DNA of 64,000 nt from Merdimonas faecis (GCF_001754075.1 NZ_MIEH01000018.1:186001-250000), one strand, 5' to 3'. Counted from the stretch's first letter, positions 17,822 to 27,176 are shown. Notes: generated from the letters alone by a model not told the origin. Numbers and translations are program-made.

Positions 17822-18086
17822 AAAGATACCTGTTCGCCGCTGTGTAGGCTGTCAGGAAATGAAAGGCAAAAAAGAAATGATCCGTGTGATCCGGACTCCG
17901 GAAGGAGATTTTCTCCTGGACGCCACCGGGAAAAAGAACGGACGGGGCGCATATCTTTGCCCCAGCAGGGAATGTCTTGATAAAGCAAGGAAAAATAAAG
18001 GGCTGGAGCGTTCTTTTAAACAGGCGATTCCGAAAGAGGTGTATGAGGCACTGGAAAAGGAGATGGAGGATATTGACGGGAAATAA
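17814..18086 (+). CDS. rnpM: RNase P modulator RnpM (YlxR)
   Basis: This 90-residue YlxR-family protein, reported in B. subtilis to bind the RNase P RNA and modulate its activity, has the conserved PVRRCVGCQEMKGKKEMIRVIR start with Cys10 and Cys13, GRGAYLCPSRECLDKARK in the middle, and a basic RNA-binding surface. It lies between nusA and the L7Ae-like gene exactly as in B. subtilis. It overlaps nusA by 8 bases and the next gene by 14. Confidence 0.9.
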   Translation: MSKKIPVRRCVGCQEMKGKKEMIRVIRTPEGDFLLDATGKKNGRGAYLCPSRECLDKARKNKGLERSFKQAIPKEVYEALEKEMEDIDGK

Positions 18087-18387
18087 AGTGTTGTCGCTAA
18101 TAGGCCTGGCCACGAAGGCGGGGAAAACCGCGAGCGGAGAGTTCCTGACGGAGCGGGAAGTGAAGTCAGGAAAAGCCGCACTTGTGATCGTGGCAGGGGA
18201 TGCGTCCGAGAATACAAAAAAGAAATTTCGGAATATGTGTGATTATTATAAAGTACCAATCTATTTTTATGAAGATAAAGATACCTTGGGGCATGCAATG
18301 GGAAAACAGTTCCGCGCATCTCTTGCAGTATTGGATGAGGGATTTGCAAAAGGAATCAGGAAACATTTGGACACGGAAGATAGCTAA
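18073..18387 (+). CDS. ylxQ: L7Ae-like RNA-binding protein YlxQ
   Basis: This is a small ribosomal protein L7Ae/L30e/S12e/Gadd45-family protein that binds kink-turn-type RNA. The conserved core is LIGLATKAGKTASGEFLTEREVKSGKAALVIVAGDASENTKKKF, followed by the variable C-terminal region. I chose the TTG at 18073, 10 bases after AAGGAG (18057-18062), giving 104 residues, the usual length; a GTG at 18088 is an alternative. Upstream in-frame codons lie in rnpM in another frame. Its cellular role in bacteria is not settled. Confidence 0.85.
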   Translation: MTGNKVLSLIGLATKAGKTASGEFLTEREVKSGKAALVIVAGDASENTKKKFRNMCDYYKVPIYFYEDKDTLGHAMGKQFRASLAVLDEGFAKGIRKHLDTEDS

Positions 18388-18411
18388 AGTTGCATAGAGG
18401 AGGTAGATAGT

Positions 18412-21111
18412 ATGGCAAAAGTGAAAATATATGAGCTTGCTAAGGAGCTGGGGGTGGAAAGCAAAGAAGTCATCGAGTTCCTTGGCAAAAAGAATATCGA
18501 AGTCAAGAGCCACAGCAGCGCCATTGAAGAGAATGAGGCACAGCTTGTGAAGCAGGAATTCTCAAAAAGTGAAGCGGCAAAAGAGGCGCCCAAGAAGAAA
18601 AATATCGTACATGTATTCCGTCCGCAGAACACCCAGAACGGCGGAAAACAGGGTAGAAGACAGGGAGGACGTCCGCAGGCCGGAGCCCGTCCGGCCATGC
18701 AGGGAAAACCGATGCAGGTCAATAACGGCCGTCCGGCAAAGAAGGCAGCGGCCCGTCCGACAGAAACCGCACCTGCAGAAGTAAAGAAAGAAGAATCAGT
18801 AAAGCAGGCAGCGCCGGTAAAACAGCCGGCACCGGCAAAGCAGCCAGCATCTGAAAAGGCAGAAAAGCCGGTACGGGAGCAGCGTCCGGCAGAGAAGCGC
18901 CCGGAGAGAAGCCAGGATGTGAAGCAGGAGCGCAGCGACCGCGGTGACAGAAACGGCGGAAGAAACGAGAGAAATGACCGTGGTGACAGAAGCGGCGGAA
19001 GAAATGAGAGAAATGACCGTGGCGACAGAAACGGCGGACAGTCAAGAGACGGCAGGAATGACCGCCGTCAGGGACGGGGCGCAGACCGTGACAGAGACGG
19101 AAGAGGCGAGAGATCCGACCGTCACCAGGGACGCAGGAATGGCGACCGTCAGGACAGACGGGGAGGCGCATCCTCTATCCCGGCGCCGTCCATGGAAGGT
19201 CAGAAACCGCAAAGATCCAAGGGCAAAGGAAAAGACGACTATAAAAAGAAAGATTACCGCAGAGATGACGACGATGACAGAATGAACAAGGGCAAGAAGA
19301 AAAACGAGCCTAAGCAGCAGATGCAGAAGCCTCAGCAGAAGGAGCAGAAGGTGGAAGAAGTAAAATCCATCGTGATTCCGGAGGTCCTGACCATCAAGGA
19401 GCTGGCAGATAAGATGAAGGTCGTTCCGTCTGTGATCGTAAAGAAGCTGTTTATGCAGGGCAAAGTGGCTACTGTGAACCAGGAGATCGATTACGAGACC
19501 GCAGAAGAGATTGCACTGGAATTTGATGTTCTGTGTGAGAAGGAAGAAGTAGTAGACGTGATCGAGGAACTCTTAAAGGAGGACGAAGAAGACGAAAGCA
19601 AGATGAAGAAGCGTCCGCCGGTAGTCTGTGTCATGGGTCACGTAGACCACGGAAAAACCTCTCTTCTGGATGCAATCCGTCACACCAATGTGATCGACAG
19701 AGAGGCCGGAGGAATCACACAGCATATCGGCGCCTATGTGGTAGAGGTGAACGGGGAGAAGATTACCTTCCTGGATACACCGGGACACGAGGCGTTTACG
19801 GCTATGCGTATGCGTGGTGCAAGCTCTACAGATATTGCGATTCTGGTTGTTGCTGCCGATGACGGTGTGATGCCGCAGACGGTAGAAGCGATCAACCATG
19901 CGAAAGCAGCCGGAGTCGAGATCGTAGTGGCTGTCAACAAGATCGATAAGCCGAGTGCGAATATCGACCGTGTAAAACAGGAACTGGCAGAGTATGAACT
20001 GATTCCGGAAGACTGGGGCGGAAGCACCATCTTCGTTCCGGTGTCTGCTAAGACCGGAGAGGGCCTGGAGGATCTGATGGAAATGATCGTCCTGACCGCG
20101 GAAGTTATGGAACTGAAAGCCAATCCGAACCGCCGTGCCCGTGGACTGGTGCTGGAGGCAGAGCTTGATAAGGGCCGTGGATCTGTAGCGACAGTTCTGG
20201 TACAGAAAGGAACCCTGCGGGTGGGAGACGCTATCGCAGCCGGAAGCGCTCACGGAAAAGTCCGCGCCATGATGGACGACAAGGGCCGTCGTGTAAAAGA
20301 GGCAGGTCCGTCCATGCCGGTAGAGATCTTAGGACTGAACGACGTGCCGAATGCAGGCGAAGTCTTTGTCTGCTGCCCGAATGATAAAGAAGCCAGACAT
20401 TTTGCAGAGACCTTCATTTCTCAGGGCAAGGTCAAACTGCTGGAAGAGACTAAGAGTAAACTTTCCCTGGATGACCTGTTTACACAGATCCAGGAAGGAA
20501 ACTTAAAAGAACTGGGCATCGTAGTAAAAGCCGATGTTCAGGGATCTGTAGAAGCGTTGAAGCAGAGCCTTCTGAAGCTGTCCAATGATGAAGTTGTGGT
20601 GAAGATCATCCATGGAGGAGTCGGTGCCATCAACGAATCTGACGTAAGCCTTGCATCTGCATCCAATGCGATTATCATCGGATTTAATGTACGTCCGGAT
20701 GCTACCGCAAAAGAGACAGCGGACCGTGAAGGCGTGGACATCCGCCTGTACCGTGTCATCTACAATGCGATCGAGGATGTGGAAGCTGCCATGAAGGGTA
20801 TGCTGGATCCGGTATTTGAAGAGAAGGTACTGGGACACGCGGAAGTCCGTCAGCTGTTCAAGGCTTCCGGAGTGGGAACCATTGCCGGATCCTATGTGCT
20901 GGACGGAACCTTTGAACGGGACTGCCAGGCAAGGATCTTAAGAGACGGCGTGGTAGTATACGAGGGCAGTCTTGCTTCCTTAAAGAGATTCAAGGATGAT
21001 GTAAAAGAAGTAAGATCAGGCTATGAGTGTGGTTTTGTATTCAATAATTTCAATGATGTGAAAGAAGGAGACCAGGTAGAAGCATTCAAGATGGTAGAGA
21101 TCCCAAGATAG
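18412..21111 (+). CDS. infB: Translation initiation factor IF-2
   Basis: IF-2 is the GTPase that places initiator tRNA on the 30S subunit. The N-terminal IF2_N motif ([27 protein letters not shown]) is followed by a long Pro/Ala/Lys and Gly/Arg/Asp-rich linker (about residues 60-310) with a 13-residue tandem repeat. A second IF2_N segment precedes the G domain, with G1 GHVDHGKTS near residue 410, DTPGHEAF (G3) and NKID (G4). Domains II to IV are complete, giving 899 residues. AGGAGGTAGATAGT precedes the ATG. Confidence 0.97.
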   Translation: MAKVKIYELAKELGVESKEVIEFLGKKNIEVKSHSSAIEENEAQLVKQEFSKSEAAKEAPKKKNIVHVFRPQNTQNGGKQGRRQGGRPQAGARPAMQGKPMQVNNGRPAKKAAARPTETAPAEVKKEESVKQAAPVKQPAPAKQPASEKAEKPVREQRPAEKRPERSQDVKQERSDRGDRNGGRNERNDRGDRSGGRNERNDRGDRNGGQSRDGRNDRRQGRGADRDRDGRGERSDRHQGRRNGDRQDRRGGASSIPAPSMEGQKPQRSKGKGKDDYKKKDYRRDDDDDRMNKGKKKNEPKQQMQKPQQKEQKVEEVKSIVIPEVLTIKELADKMKVVPSVIVKKLFMQGKVATVNQEIDYETAEEIALEFDVLCEKEEVVDVIEELLKEDEEDESKMKKRPPVVCVMGHVDHGKTSLLDAIRHTNVIDREAGGITQHIGAYVVEVNGEKITFLDTPGHEAFTAMRMRGASSTDIAILVVAADDGVMPQTVEAINHAKAAGVEIVVAVNKIDKPSANIDRVKQELAEYELIPEDWGGSTIFVPVSAKTGEGLEDLMEMIVLTAEVMELKANPNRRARGLVLEAELDKGRGSVATVLVQKGTLRVGDAIAAGSAHGKVRAMMDDKGRRVKEAGPSMPVEILGLNDVPNAGEVFVCCPNDKEARHFAETFISQGKVKLLEETKSKLSLDDLFTQIQEGNLKELGIVVKADVQGSVEALKQSLLKLSNDEVVVKIIHGGVGAINESDVSLASASNAIIIGFNVRPDATAKETADREGVDIRLYRVIYNAIEDVEAAMKGMLDPVFEEKVLGHAEVRQLFKASGVGTIAGSYVLDGTFERDCQARILRDGVVVYEGSLASLKRFKDDVKEVRSGYECGFVFNNFNDVKEGDQVEAFKMVEIPR
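18943..19038 (+). repeat. 39-bp tandem repeat within infB
   Basis: Two full units (18943-18981, 18982-19020) and a partial third (to 19038) encode the 13-residue repeat [13 protein letters not shown] with few changes, from IF-2 residue 178. The region is a disordered, charged linker and could vary in copy number. Confidence 0.85.
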
Positions 21112-21147
21112 GGATTTCCTGCCGTCTGTATGAAAGAGGGATGGATC

Positions 21148-21543
21148 ATGAGAAAAAGAAGTATTAAGAACACCCGGGTGAACACGGAAGTACAGCGGGA
21201 ACTGAGCAGCATCATACGAAGCGGCATCAAGGATCCCCGCGTGGCGCCCTGGACCTCGGTGGTAGCGGCGGAGGTTGCGCCGGACCTTAAGACCTGTAAG
21301 GCATACATCAGTGTGCTCGGGGATGAGGAGGAGCAGAAGAATACGATCGAAGGGCTAAGAAGCGCAGAAGGGTTCATCCGCAGAGAACTGGCCAGAACTC
21401 TGAATATGCGTAATACCCCGGAGATTCATTTTGTTCTGGATCAGTCCATCGAGTATGGCGTCAACATGTCAAAGAAGATTGAAGAAGTGACGAAGGGTAT
21501 GACGACAGCAGAAGGTGAGAATGATGTTGAAGAAGATAATTAA
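21148..21543 (+). CDS. rbfA: Ribosome-binding factor A
   Basis: RbfA is a KH-fold 30S maturation factor. The product begins MRKRSIKNTRVNTEVQRELSSIIRSGIKDPRV and contains the typical DLKTCKAYISVLGDEEE and LARTLNMRNTPEIHFVLDQSIEYGVNMSKKIEEV. I chose the ATG at 21148, 7 bases after GAGGG; an in-frame ATG at 21130 would add six non-conserved residues. It lies between infB and nrnA, overlapping the latter by 20 bases. The small ylxP gene found between infB and rbfA in B. subtilis is absent. Confidence 0.94.
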   Translation: MRKRSIKNTRVNTEVQRELSSIIRSGIKDPRVAPWTSVVAAEVAPDLKTCKAYISVLGDEEEQKNTIEGLRSAEGFIRRELARTLNMRNTPEIHFVLDQSIEYGVNMSKKIEEVTKGMTTAEGENDVEEDN

Positions 21544-22489
21544 AGATGCCGCCTCGATCGCGATCGGCGGACATATCAGGCCGGACGGGGACTGTGTAGG
21601 TTCCTGTCTGGGCCTGTATCAGTATCTGACGGAAAACGAGACGGAAAAACAGGTGGATGTGTATCTGGAGGAGATCCCGGATGCCTACGCCGCCTATGTC
21701 CCGGATGGAGTGGTGCGCCATCAGATCCCGGAGGGAAAGGTCTATGATCTTTTCATCTGCCTGGACTGCGGTGATGAAGAAAGACTTGGCTTTTCTAAGG
21801 CACTGTATGAGCAGGCCATTCATACATGCTGCATCGACCATCATGTCAGCAATGAAGAATTTGCAGAGTATAATCATATTGTCCCGGATGCCAGCTCCAC
21901 ATCAGAGCTGGTGTACGACCTTCTGGAATACGAAAAGATTTCCAAAAAGACAGCGGAGCTTCTCTATCTGGGGATCGTCCATGACACCGGCGTGTTCCAG
22001 TATTCCTGTGCGGGGCCGTCTACATTCCGTGCGGCGGCAAAGCTTCTGGAAAAGGGCGTGGATGCGCCAAAACTGATCCAGGACACATATTATGAAAAGA
22101 GCTATGCGCAGAACCAGATCCTGGGCCGGGCGCTTTTGGAGAGCATCGTCTTTATGGATGGAAAGTGCATTGCCTCCTATATTACCAAAAAGACCATGGA
22201 TTTTTATGGAGTGAAGCCAAAGGATCTGGACGGTATCGTAAGCCAGATGCGTGTCACGAAAGGCGTGGAGGTAGCAATCTTCATGTATGAGACAGACGCT
22301 TCTGTCTATAAGGTCAGCTTAAGATCCAAGGAAAAGGTGGATGTAAGCCGGATCGCAGCCTACTTTGGCGGCGGCGGCCACGCAAAGGCAGCCGGTTTTT
22401 CCATGGCGGGAACGCCTCATGACGTTCTGAACAATCTGGCAGGGCAGATGGAAGCACAGCTTTTGGAAGAAGAGGCAGAAGAAGCGTGA
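21524..22489 (+). CDS. nrnA: DHH-family oligoribonuclease / pAp phosphatase NrnA
   Basis: NrnA degrades very short RNAs to mononucleotides and dephosphorylates pAp. The DHH domain shows GGHIRPDGDCVGSCLGL, FICLDCGDEERLG and DHHVSN; the DHHA1 domain ends with the GGGGHAKAAGF signature. Start choice is uncertain between adjacent ATGs at 21521 and 21524; GAAGGTGAG lies just upstream. It overlaps rbfA, and its stop overlaps truB (TGATG). The position in the nusA-infB superoperon is common in Clostridia and fits a role in RNA turnover. Confidence 0.92.
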   Translation: MLKKIIKDAASIAIGGHIRPDGDCVGSCLGLYQYLTENETEKQVDVYLEEIPDAYAAYVPDGVVRHQIPEGKVYDLFICLDCGDEERLGFSKALYEQAIHTCCIDHHVSNEEFAEYNHIVPDASSTSELVYDLLEYEKISKKTAELLYLGIVHDTGVFQYSCAGPSTFRAAAKLLEKGVDAPKLIQDTYYEKSYAQNQILGRALLESIVFMDGKCIASYITKKTMDFYGVKPKDLDGIVSQMRVTKGVEVAIFMYETDASVYKVSLRSKEKVDVSRIAAYFGGGGHAKAAGFSMAGTPHDVLNNLAGQMEAQLLEEEAEEA

Positions 22490-23418
22490 TGGTACATGGA
22501 ATCCTGAATGTATATAAAGAAAAAGGGTATACTTCCCACGATGTGGTGGCGAAGCTAAGAGGAATCATCGGCCAGAAAAAGATCGGCCATACCGGAACTC
22601 TGGATCCGGATGCCGAAGGGGTGCTTCCTGTATGCCTGGGAAAGGCGACAAGGCTGTGTGATCTTCTGACGGAGAAGGAAAAAACCTATGAGGCCGTACT
22701 TCTCCTTGGCAGGACCACGGACACCCAGGATACCACCGGGGAAACCCTGGCTGTCTCGGACACGGAGCATCTTACGGAAGAAGAGGTGCGCCGGGCGGTC
22801 CTTTCTTTTCAGGGGACTTATCCCCAGGTGCCGCCCATGTATTCGGCACTCAAAGTAAACGGGAAAAAGCTTTATGAGCTGGCACGGGAAGGGAAGACCG
22901 TTGAACGAAAGCCCCGCATGGTCACCATCTACGGAATCGAGATCCTCTCGGCTGATCTTCCGAGAGTCCGGATGGAAGTGAAGTGCTCCAAGGGAACCTA
23001 CATCCGCACCCTGTGCCAGGACATCGGGGAAAGCTTGGGATGCGGGGGATGTATGGAGGAGCTTTTGCGGACCCGGTCGGGAATGTTTGAGATCGGCGAG
23101 AGTATGAAGCTTTCCGAGATCAGCAGAAGAAAGGAAGAGGGCACGCTGAATGAAAAGATCCTGAAGGTGGATCAGGTTTTCCGGAATCTTCCGGCGGTGT
23201 CTGTAAAAAGCGAGTGGGAAAAGCTGGCCAGAAACGGCGGTAAGCTGCCAGATCAGGCTGTGGAATGGATGATTCCCGGCGGATCAGAGCTTTCGGACAG
23301 ACAGGGGCAGGTAAGGCTTTATGATATGTCCGGACAGTTTATTGCTCTGTATGCATGGGAAGATATGGGAAAAAGTCTCGGGATTGTTAAGATGTTTTTC
23401 CCGGAAAAAGAAAGTTAG
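22489..23418 (+). CDS. truB: tRNA pseudouridine(55) synthase TruB
   Basis: TruB makes pseudouridine at position 55 in the T-arm of tRNAs. The catalytic Asp is residue 39 in KIGHTGTLDPDAEGVLPVCLGKATR; YEAVLLLGRTTDTQDTTGE, YPQVPPMYSALKVNGKKLYELAREG and VKCSKGTYIRTLCQDIGE are family motifs. The C-terminal domain brings it to 309 residues. I chose the ATG at 22489, which overlaps the nrnA stop by one base; a GTG at 22486 is possible. ribF follows 19 bases on, as in B. subtilis. Confidence 0.95.
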   Translation: MVHGILNVYKEKGYTSHDVVAKLRGIIGQKKIGHTGTLDPDAEGVLPVCLGKATRLCDLLTEKEKTYEAVLLLGRTTDTQDTTGETLAVSDTEHLTEEEVRRAVLSFQGTYPQVPPMYSALKVNGKKLYELAREGKTVERKPRMVTIYGIEILSADLPRVRMEVKCSKGTYIRTLCQDIGESLGCGGCMEELLRTRSGMFEIGESMKLSEISRRKEEGTLNEKILKVDQVFRNLPAVSVKSEWEKLARNGGKLPDQAVEWMIPGGSELSDRQGQVRLYDMSGQFIALYAWEDMGKSLGIVKMFFPEKES

Positions 23419-23437
23419 AGGATAAAGAGGGTATCAT

Positions 23438-24358
23438 ATGCAGTATATCAAAGGGCTGTCGCAATATGAAAGTGACAGAGAATCAGCAGTGACTTTCGGG
23501 AAATTTGACGGTCTCCATAAGGGGCATCAGAAATTAGTCTCGAAGGTCCGGGAATTAAGCAAAGAAAATAACGTCAACAGTATTGTCTGCGCGTTTGATA
23601 TGCATCCTTTGTGGGAACGGATCTCGGCTGTTCCGCAGATTATCATGGACAAGCGGGAACGTGAACTTCACCTTGCCGGGCAGGTGGATTTTCTGGTGGA
23701 TTGCCCGTTTACAACAAAGTTCAGCCAGATGAGCGCAGAAGCGTTTATTGAAGAAATTATCTGCGGACTGTTCCATGCAAGGTTTGTGGTTGTGGGAACT
23801 GATTTCCGGTTTGGATATGAAAAAAGAGGCGATGTCCATATGCTGGCGGATTATGCAAAGAGGTATGGATACCAGCTTTTTGTGATAGAAAAGGAACGGT
23901 ATCAAGACCGCATCATCAGCAGTACCTACATTAAGGAGGTACTGCGGGAAGGCGATGTGGAAAAAGCGAAAGAAATGCTGGGCTATCCCTATGGAGTAGA
24001 TGGTGTGGTAGAGCACGGGAAACGGCTGGGGCGTACCCTTGGGTTCCCGACGGTAAACCTTCACTGGCCGGCAGACAAGATCGTTCCGCCCAATGGAGTC
24101 TATTTCAGCGATGTCCGGATTGGAGGGGATCGGTACCATGCGATTTCCAATGTAGGAGTAAAGCCTACCGTATCAGACGGGGAAAGACTTTTGGTAGAGA
24201 GCTTTCTGTTTGGCTATCAGGGAGATGCGTATGGAAAGGAGATCCTTGTGGAGTTTTTGAAATACCGGCGTCCGGAGAGAAAATTTGAAAGTGTGGATGA
24301 ATTAAAGAGGGCTGTCAGCCAGGATCTGGATGCAGGACGCAGGTTTTTTAGAGCCTGA
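23438..24358 (+). CDS. ribF: Bifunctional riboflavin kinase / FAD synthetase
   Basis: RibF phosphorylates riboflavin to FMN and adenylates it to FAD. The N-terminal nucleotidyltransferase domain has GKFDGLHKGHQKL and DFRFGYEKRGD and the IISSTYIKEVLREGDV stretch (ISSTxIR-like motif); the C-terminal flavokinase domain begins about residue 185 with HGKRLGRTLGFPTVNL and contains GVKPTVSDGERLLVESFLFGYQGDAYGKEILVEFLKYRRPE. Its 306 residues are the normal length. AAAGAGGG precedes the ATG. Last gene of the rimP operon before the rpsO promoter. Confidence 0.95.
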   Translation: MQYIKGLSQYESDRESAVTFGKFDGLHKGHQKLVSKVRELSKENNVNSIVCAFDMHPLWERISAVPQIIMDKRERELHLAGQVDFLVDCPFTTKFSQMSAEAFIEEIICGLFHARFVVVGTDFRFGYEKRGDVHMLADYAKRYGYQLFVIEKERYQDRIISSTYIKEVLREGDVEKAKEMLGYPYGVDGVVEHGKRLGRTLGFPTVNLHWPADKIVPPNGVYFSDVRIGGDRYHAISNVGVKPTVSDGERLLVESFLFGYQGDAYGKEILVEFLKYRRPERKFESVDELKRAVSQDLDAGRRFFRA

Positions 24359-24370
24359 GAGGAAATTATC

Positions 24371-24399
24371 TTTACATTGGGAGAACCCTGTGTTATACT
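24371..24399 (+). promoter_or_regulatory. Sigma-A promoter of rpsO
   Basis: TTTACA (24371-24376), a 17-base spacer and TATACT (24394-24399), 92 bases before rpsO. Confidence 0.7.
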
Positions 24400-24413
24400 A
24401 ACCGAGTGTGAAA

Positions 24414-24467
24414 GCCGATATCCGGTGACAGGATCACTCCGACCGTCACTTAATATCCGGCGTTTTT
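24414..24467 (+). promoter_or_regulatory. Structured rpsO leader (candidate S15 autoregulatory site)
   Basis: GCCGATAT (24414-24421) can pair with ATATCCGGC (24453-24461) with one bulged C, and GTGAC (24425-24429) with GTCAC (24445-24449), followed by GTTTTT. It lies between the rpsO promoter and the ribosome-binding site AAAGGAGG, so it is in the rpsO mRNA. It can also terminate read-through from ribF. S15 is known to regulate its own mRNA in several bacteria through unrelated leader structures. Confidence 0.55.
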
Positions 24468-24491
24468 AAGAGAATAAAGGAGGAAAAGAAC

Positions 24492-24758
24492 ATGATCACA
24501 AAGGAACAGAAAGAACAGATTATCAGAGATTATGGAAGAACTGAAGGAGATACAGGTTCACCGGAGGTTCAGATTGCGATCCTGACAGCTAGAATCAACG
24601 ATCTGACAGATCATTTCAAGGCAAATCCAAAGGATCATCACTCCAGAAGAGGTCTTTTGAAGATGGTAGGACAGAGAAGAGGTCTTCTTGCTTACCTGAG
24701 AAAGAAAGATATCGAGAGATATCGTGCTCTGATCGAGAAACTTGGTCTGAGAAAATAA
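24492..24758 (+). CDS. rpsO: 30S ribosomal protein S15
   Basis: S15 is a primary 16S rRNA-binding protein of the 30S platform. The 88-residue product matches the family from end to end, with [81 protein letters not shown] precedes the ATG at 24492. It has its own promoter, a structured leader and a terminator, and is followed by pnp, an order conserved from E. coli to B. subtilis. Confidence 0.97.
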   Translation: MITKEQKEQIIRDYGRTEGDTGSPEVQIAILTARINDLTDHFKANPKDHHSRRGLLKMVGQRRGLLAYLRKKDIERYRALIEKLGLRK

Positions 24759-24770
24759 GGACAAAAAAAC

Positions 24771-24810
24771 AAAAAGCTGCCGTGTCTGTAATAGAATACG
24801 GCAGCTTTTA
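24771..24810 (+). terminator. Terminator after rpsO
   Basis: AAAAGCTGCCGT (24772-24783) pairs with ACGGCAGCTTTT (24798-24809) around a 14-base loop; the A- and T-rich flanks make it a good intrinsic terminator. Confidence 0.85.
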
Positions 24811-24842
24811 TCAATTTTGTAGTGGAACATTTTTATACAATA

Positions 24843-24851
24843 TGCTATAAT
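24843..24851 (+). promoter_or_regulatory. Extended -10 promoter of pnp
   Basis: TGCTATAAT, an extended -10 with consensus TATAAT at 24846-24851. No good -35 is visible 17 bases upstream. Transcription would begin close to the 5' arm of the large leader structure at 24861. Confidence 0.55.
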
Positions 24852-24860
24852 ATTTAAGAT

Positions 24861-24965
24861 TGCGGGCAGCCGTGTAAGAACCGAGACCACTGAAAAGGAC
24901 ATTTGAGAAACTGCGGATTTTCTCCGGTGTTTTTTTCAGTAGTTTCGGTGCGTGGACGGCCCGCA
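24861..24965 (+). promoter_or_regulatory. Large structured leader of pnp mRNA
   Basis: The outer stem pairs 24861-24867 with 24959-24965 (7 bp), extended by CGT/ACG (24871-24873 with 24956-24958). Inside it, 24880-24896 pairs with 24933-24949, a 16-bp helix with one mismatch. The tip holds GAGAAA/TTTCTC (24905-24910 with 24919-24924), followed by a run of seven T (24930-24936) that is itself part of the long helix. The T-run could serve a terminator if the long helix does not form. Confidence 0.6.
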
Positions 24966-24992
24966 GGAAATATTTGTTAAAAGGAGAACATT

Positions 24993-27080
24993 ATGTACAA
25001 AAAGTATGAGATGGAGCTGGCCGGAAGGACTCTGCGCGTAGATGTGGACAGAGTAGCAAAGCAGGCCAATGGAGCAGTGCTGATGCACTATGGCGACACG
25101 ACAGTTCTGTGTACGGCTACAGCATCCGAAAAGCCAAGAGAAGGGATTGACTTTTTTCCTTTAAGTGTAGAATACAATGAGCGTATGTACGCAGTAGGAA
25201 AGATCCCGGGAGGATTTAACAAGCGTGAGGGTAAGGCGTCCGAGAATGCCATCCTGACCTGCCGCGTGATCGACCGTCCTATGCGTCCGCTATTCCCGAA
25301 GGATTACCGCAATGACGTGACGCTGGAAAATCTGGTGCTCTCCGTTGATCAGGACTGCTCACCGGAGCTGACTGCGATGCTGGGCGCGGCTATTGCAACC
25401 AGTATTTCTGATATTCCGTTTGACGGACCGATCTCAGCTACACAGGTAGGTCTGGTAGACGGAGAATTCGTGTTTAACCCGACAGAAGCACAGAAGACCG
25501 TTTCTGACCTGTCACTTACTGTGGCATCTACCAAAGAAAAGGTGATCATGATCGAGGCGGGCGCCAATGAGGTGCCGGAGCAGCAGATGATCGACGCTAT
25601 CTTTGCGGCTCATGAGCTGAACCAGAAGGTGATCGCTTTCATCGAGACGATCGTGGCAGAATGTGGCAAGCCAAAGCATGCTTATGAAAGCTTTGCGGTT
25701 CCGGAAGAATTGTTTGCGGCTATCCGTGAGATCGTTCCGCCGGCTGAGATGGAAGAAGCGGTATTTACGGATGACAAGCAGACCAGAGAAGAAAATATCC
25801 GTCAGATCACAGATAAATTAGAGGAAGCATTTGCTGAGAACGAAGAGTGGCTCTCCGTGCTTGGCGAGGCAGTTTATCAGTACCAGAAGAAGACAGTGCG
25901 CAAGATGATCTTAAAGGATCACAAGCGTCCGGATGGACGTGCCATCGATGAGATCCGTCCGCTGGCGGCTGAAGTAGATCTGATCCCGAGAGTTCATGGC
26001 TCTGCCATGTTTACCCGCGGACAGACACAGATCTGCAATATCACTACTCTGGCGCCGCTTTCTGATGCACAGAGACTGGACGGACTGGATGAGACCGAGA
26101 CGTCCAAGAGATATATGCACCACTATAACTTCCCGTCCTATTCTGTAGGCGAGACCAGACCTTCCAGAGGTCCGGGACGCCGTGAGATCGGACACGGAGC
26201 GCTGGCAGAGCGTGCGCTGATTCCGGTACTGCCGGATGAGGCTACATTCCCTTACGCGATCCGTACCGTATCTGAGACCTTCGAGTCCAACGGCTCTACC
26301 TCACAGGCCAGCGTGTGTGCTTCCTCCATGTCACTGATGGCGGCCGGTGTGCCGATCAAGAGCGCAGTGGCTGGTATTTCCGCCGGACTGGTGACCGGAG
26401 AGACAGATGATGATTATCTGGTGCTTACCGATATCCAGGGACTGGAAGACTTCTTTGGAGATATGGACTTTAAGGTTGCCGGAACCCACAAGGGAATCAC
26501 GGCTATCCAGATGGATATCAAGATCCACGGACTGACCAGACCGATCATCGAGGAAGCTATCGCAGCAACCAAAAAAGCAAGAACCTACATTATAGATGAA
26601 GTAATGAATAAAGCCATCGCTGAGCCGAGACCGGAGGTGGGTGAGTATGCACCGAAGATCATCCAGATGCAGATCGATCCACAGAAGATCGGTGACGTGG
26701 TAGGACAGAGAGGAAAGACCATCAACGCTATCATCGAGCAGACCGGCGTGAAGATCGATATCGAAGACGACGGATCCGTATCCATCTGCGGCACTGATGC
26801 AGACGGCATGGAGCAGGCAAGAAAGCTGATCCACATTATCGTTACCGATTTCGAGGCCGGACAGGTGTTGGAAGGAAAGGTCATCAGCATCAAAGAATTC
26901 GGCGCATTCCTGGAATTTGCTCCGGGTAAAGAAGGAATGGTACACATCTCCAAGCTTTCCAAAGAAAGAGTAGGGCGTGTAGAAGATGTGCTGACACTGG
27001 GAGACGTGGTCAAAGTCGTTTGCCTTGGCAAAGACAAAATGGGAAGATTCTCCTTCAGCATGAAGGACGTAGCAGAATAA
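24993..27080 (+). CDS. pnp: Polynucleotide phosphorylase
   Basis: PNPase is a trimeric 3'-5' phosphorolytic exoribonuclease. Two RNase PH domains are present (first at about residues 10-145; second at about 310-540, with RPDGRAIDEIRPL and GHGALAERAL), followed by a KH domain (IGDVVGQRGKTINAIIEQTGVKIDIEDDG) and an S1 domain (EGKVISIKEFGAFLEFAPGKEGMVHISKLSKERV). At 695 residues it is complete. AAAAGGAG precedes the ATG. The gene is preceded by a long structured leader and followed by a REP-like element 9 bases after the stop. Confidence 0.97.
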   Translation: MYKKYEMELAGRTLRVDVDRVAKQANGAVLMHYGDTTVLCTATASEKPREGIDFFPLSVEYNERMYAVGKIPGGFNKREGKASENAILTCRVIDRPMRPLFPKDYRNDVTLENLVLSVDQDCSPELTAMLGAAIATSISDIPFDGPISATQVGLVDGEFVFNPTEAQKTVSDLSLTVASTKEKVIMIEAGANEVPEQQMIDAIFAAHELNQKVIAFIETIVAECGKPKHAYESFAVPEELFAAIREIVPPAEMEEAVFTDDKQTREENIRQITDKLEEAFAENEEWLSVLGEAVYQYQKKTVRKMILKDHKRPDGRAIDEIRPLAAEVDLIPRVHGSAMFTRGQTQICNITTLAPLSDAQRLDGLDETETSKRYMHHYNFPSYSVGETRPSRGPGRREIGHGALAERALIPVLPDEATFPYAIRTVSETFESNGSTSQASVCASSMSLMAAGVPIKSAVAGISAGLVTGETDDDYLVLTDIQGLEDFFGDMDFKVAGTHKGITAIQMDIKIHGLTRPIIEEAIAATKKARTYIIDEVMNKAIAEPRPEVGEYAPKIIQMQIDPQKIGDVVGQRGKTINAIIEQTGVKIDIEDDGSVSICGTDADGMEQARKLIHIIVTDFEAGQVLEGKVISIKEFGAFLEFAPGKEGMVHISKLSKERVGRVEDVLTLGDVVKVVCLGKDKMGRFSFSMKDVAE

Positions 27081-27089
27081 AGCCCAAAA

Positions 27090-27170
27090 GGGACAGGGTA
27101 TTTTCCAATTAGGGACACCCGATATTGCGATTGGGGACGTACACTTTTTGCAAAAGTGTACGTCCCCAAT
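27090..27170. repeat. REP-like palindromic element, copy 3, between pnp and spoIIIAA
   Basis: GGGAC boxes start at 27090, 27112 and 27134, again a 22-base period. The last box is part of a perfect 19-bp inverted repeat (27130-27148 with 27152-27170) around a 3-base TGC loop, with arms containing GGGGACGTACACTTTT. The same orientation as copy 2. It ends 6 bases before the -35 of the spoIIIAA sigma-E promoter. Confidence 0.92.
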
Positions 27171-27176
27171 TTGTTT

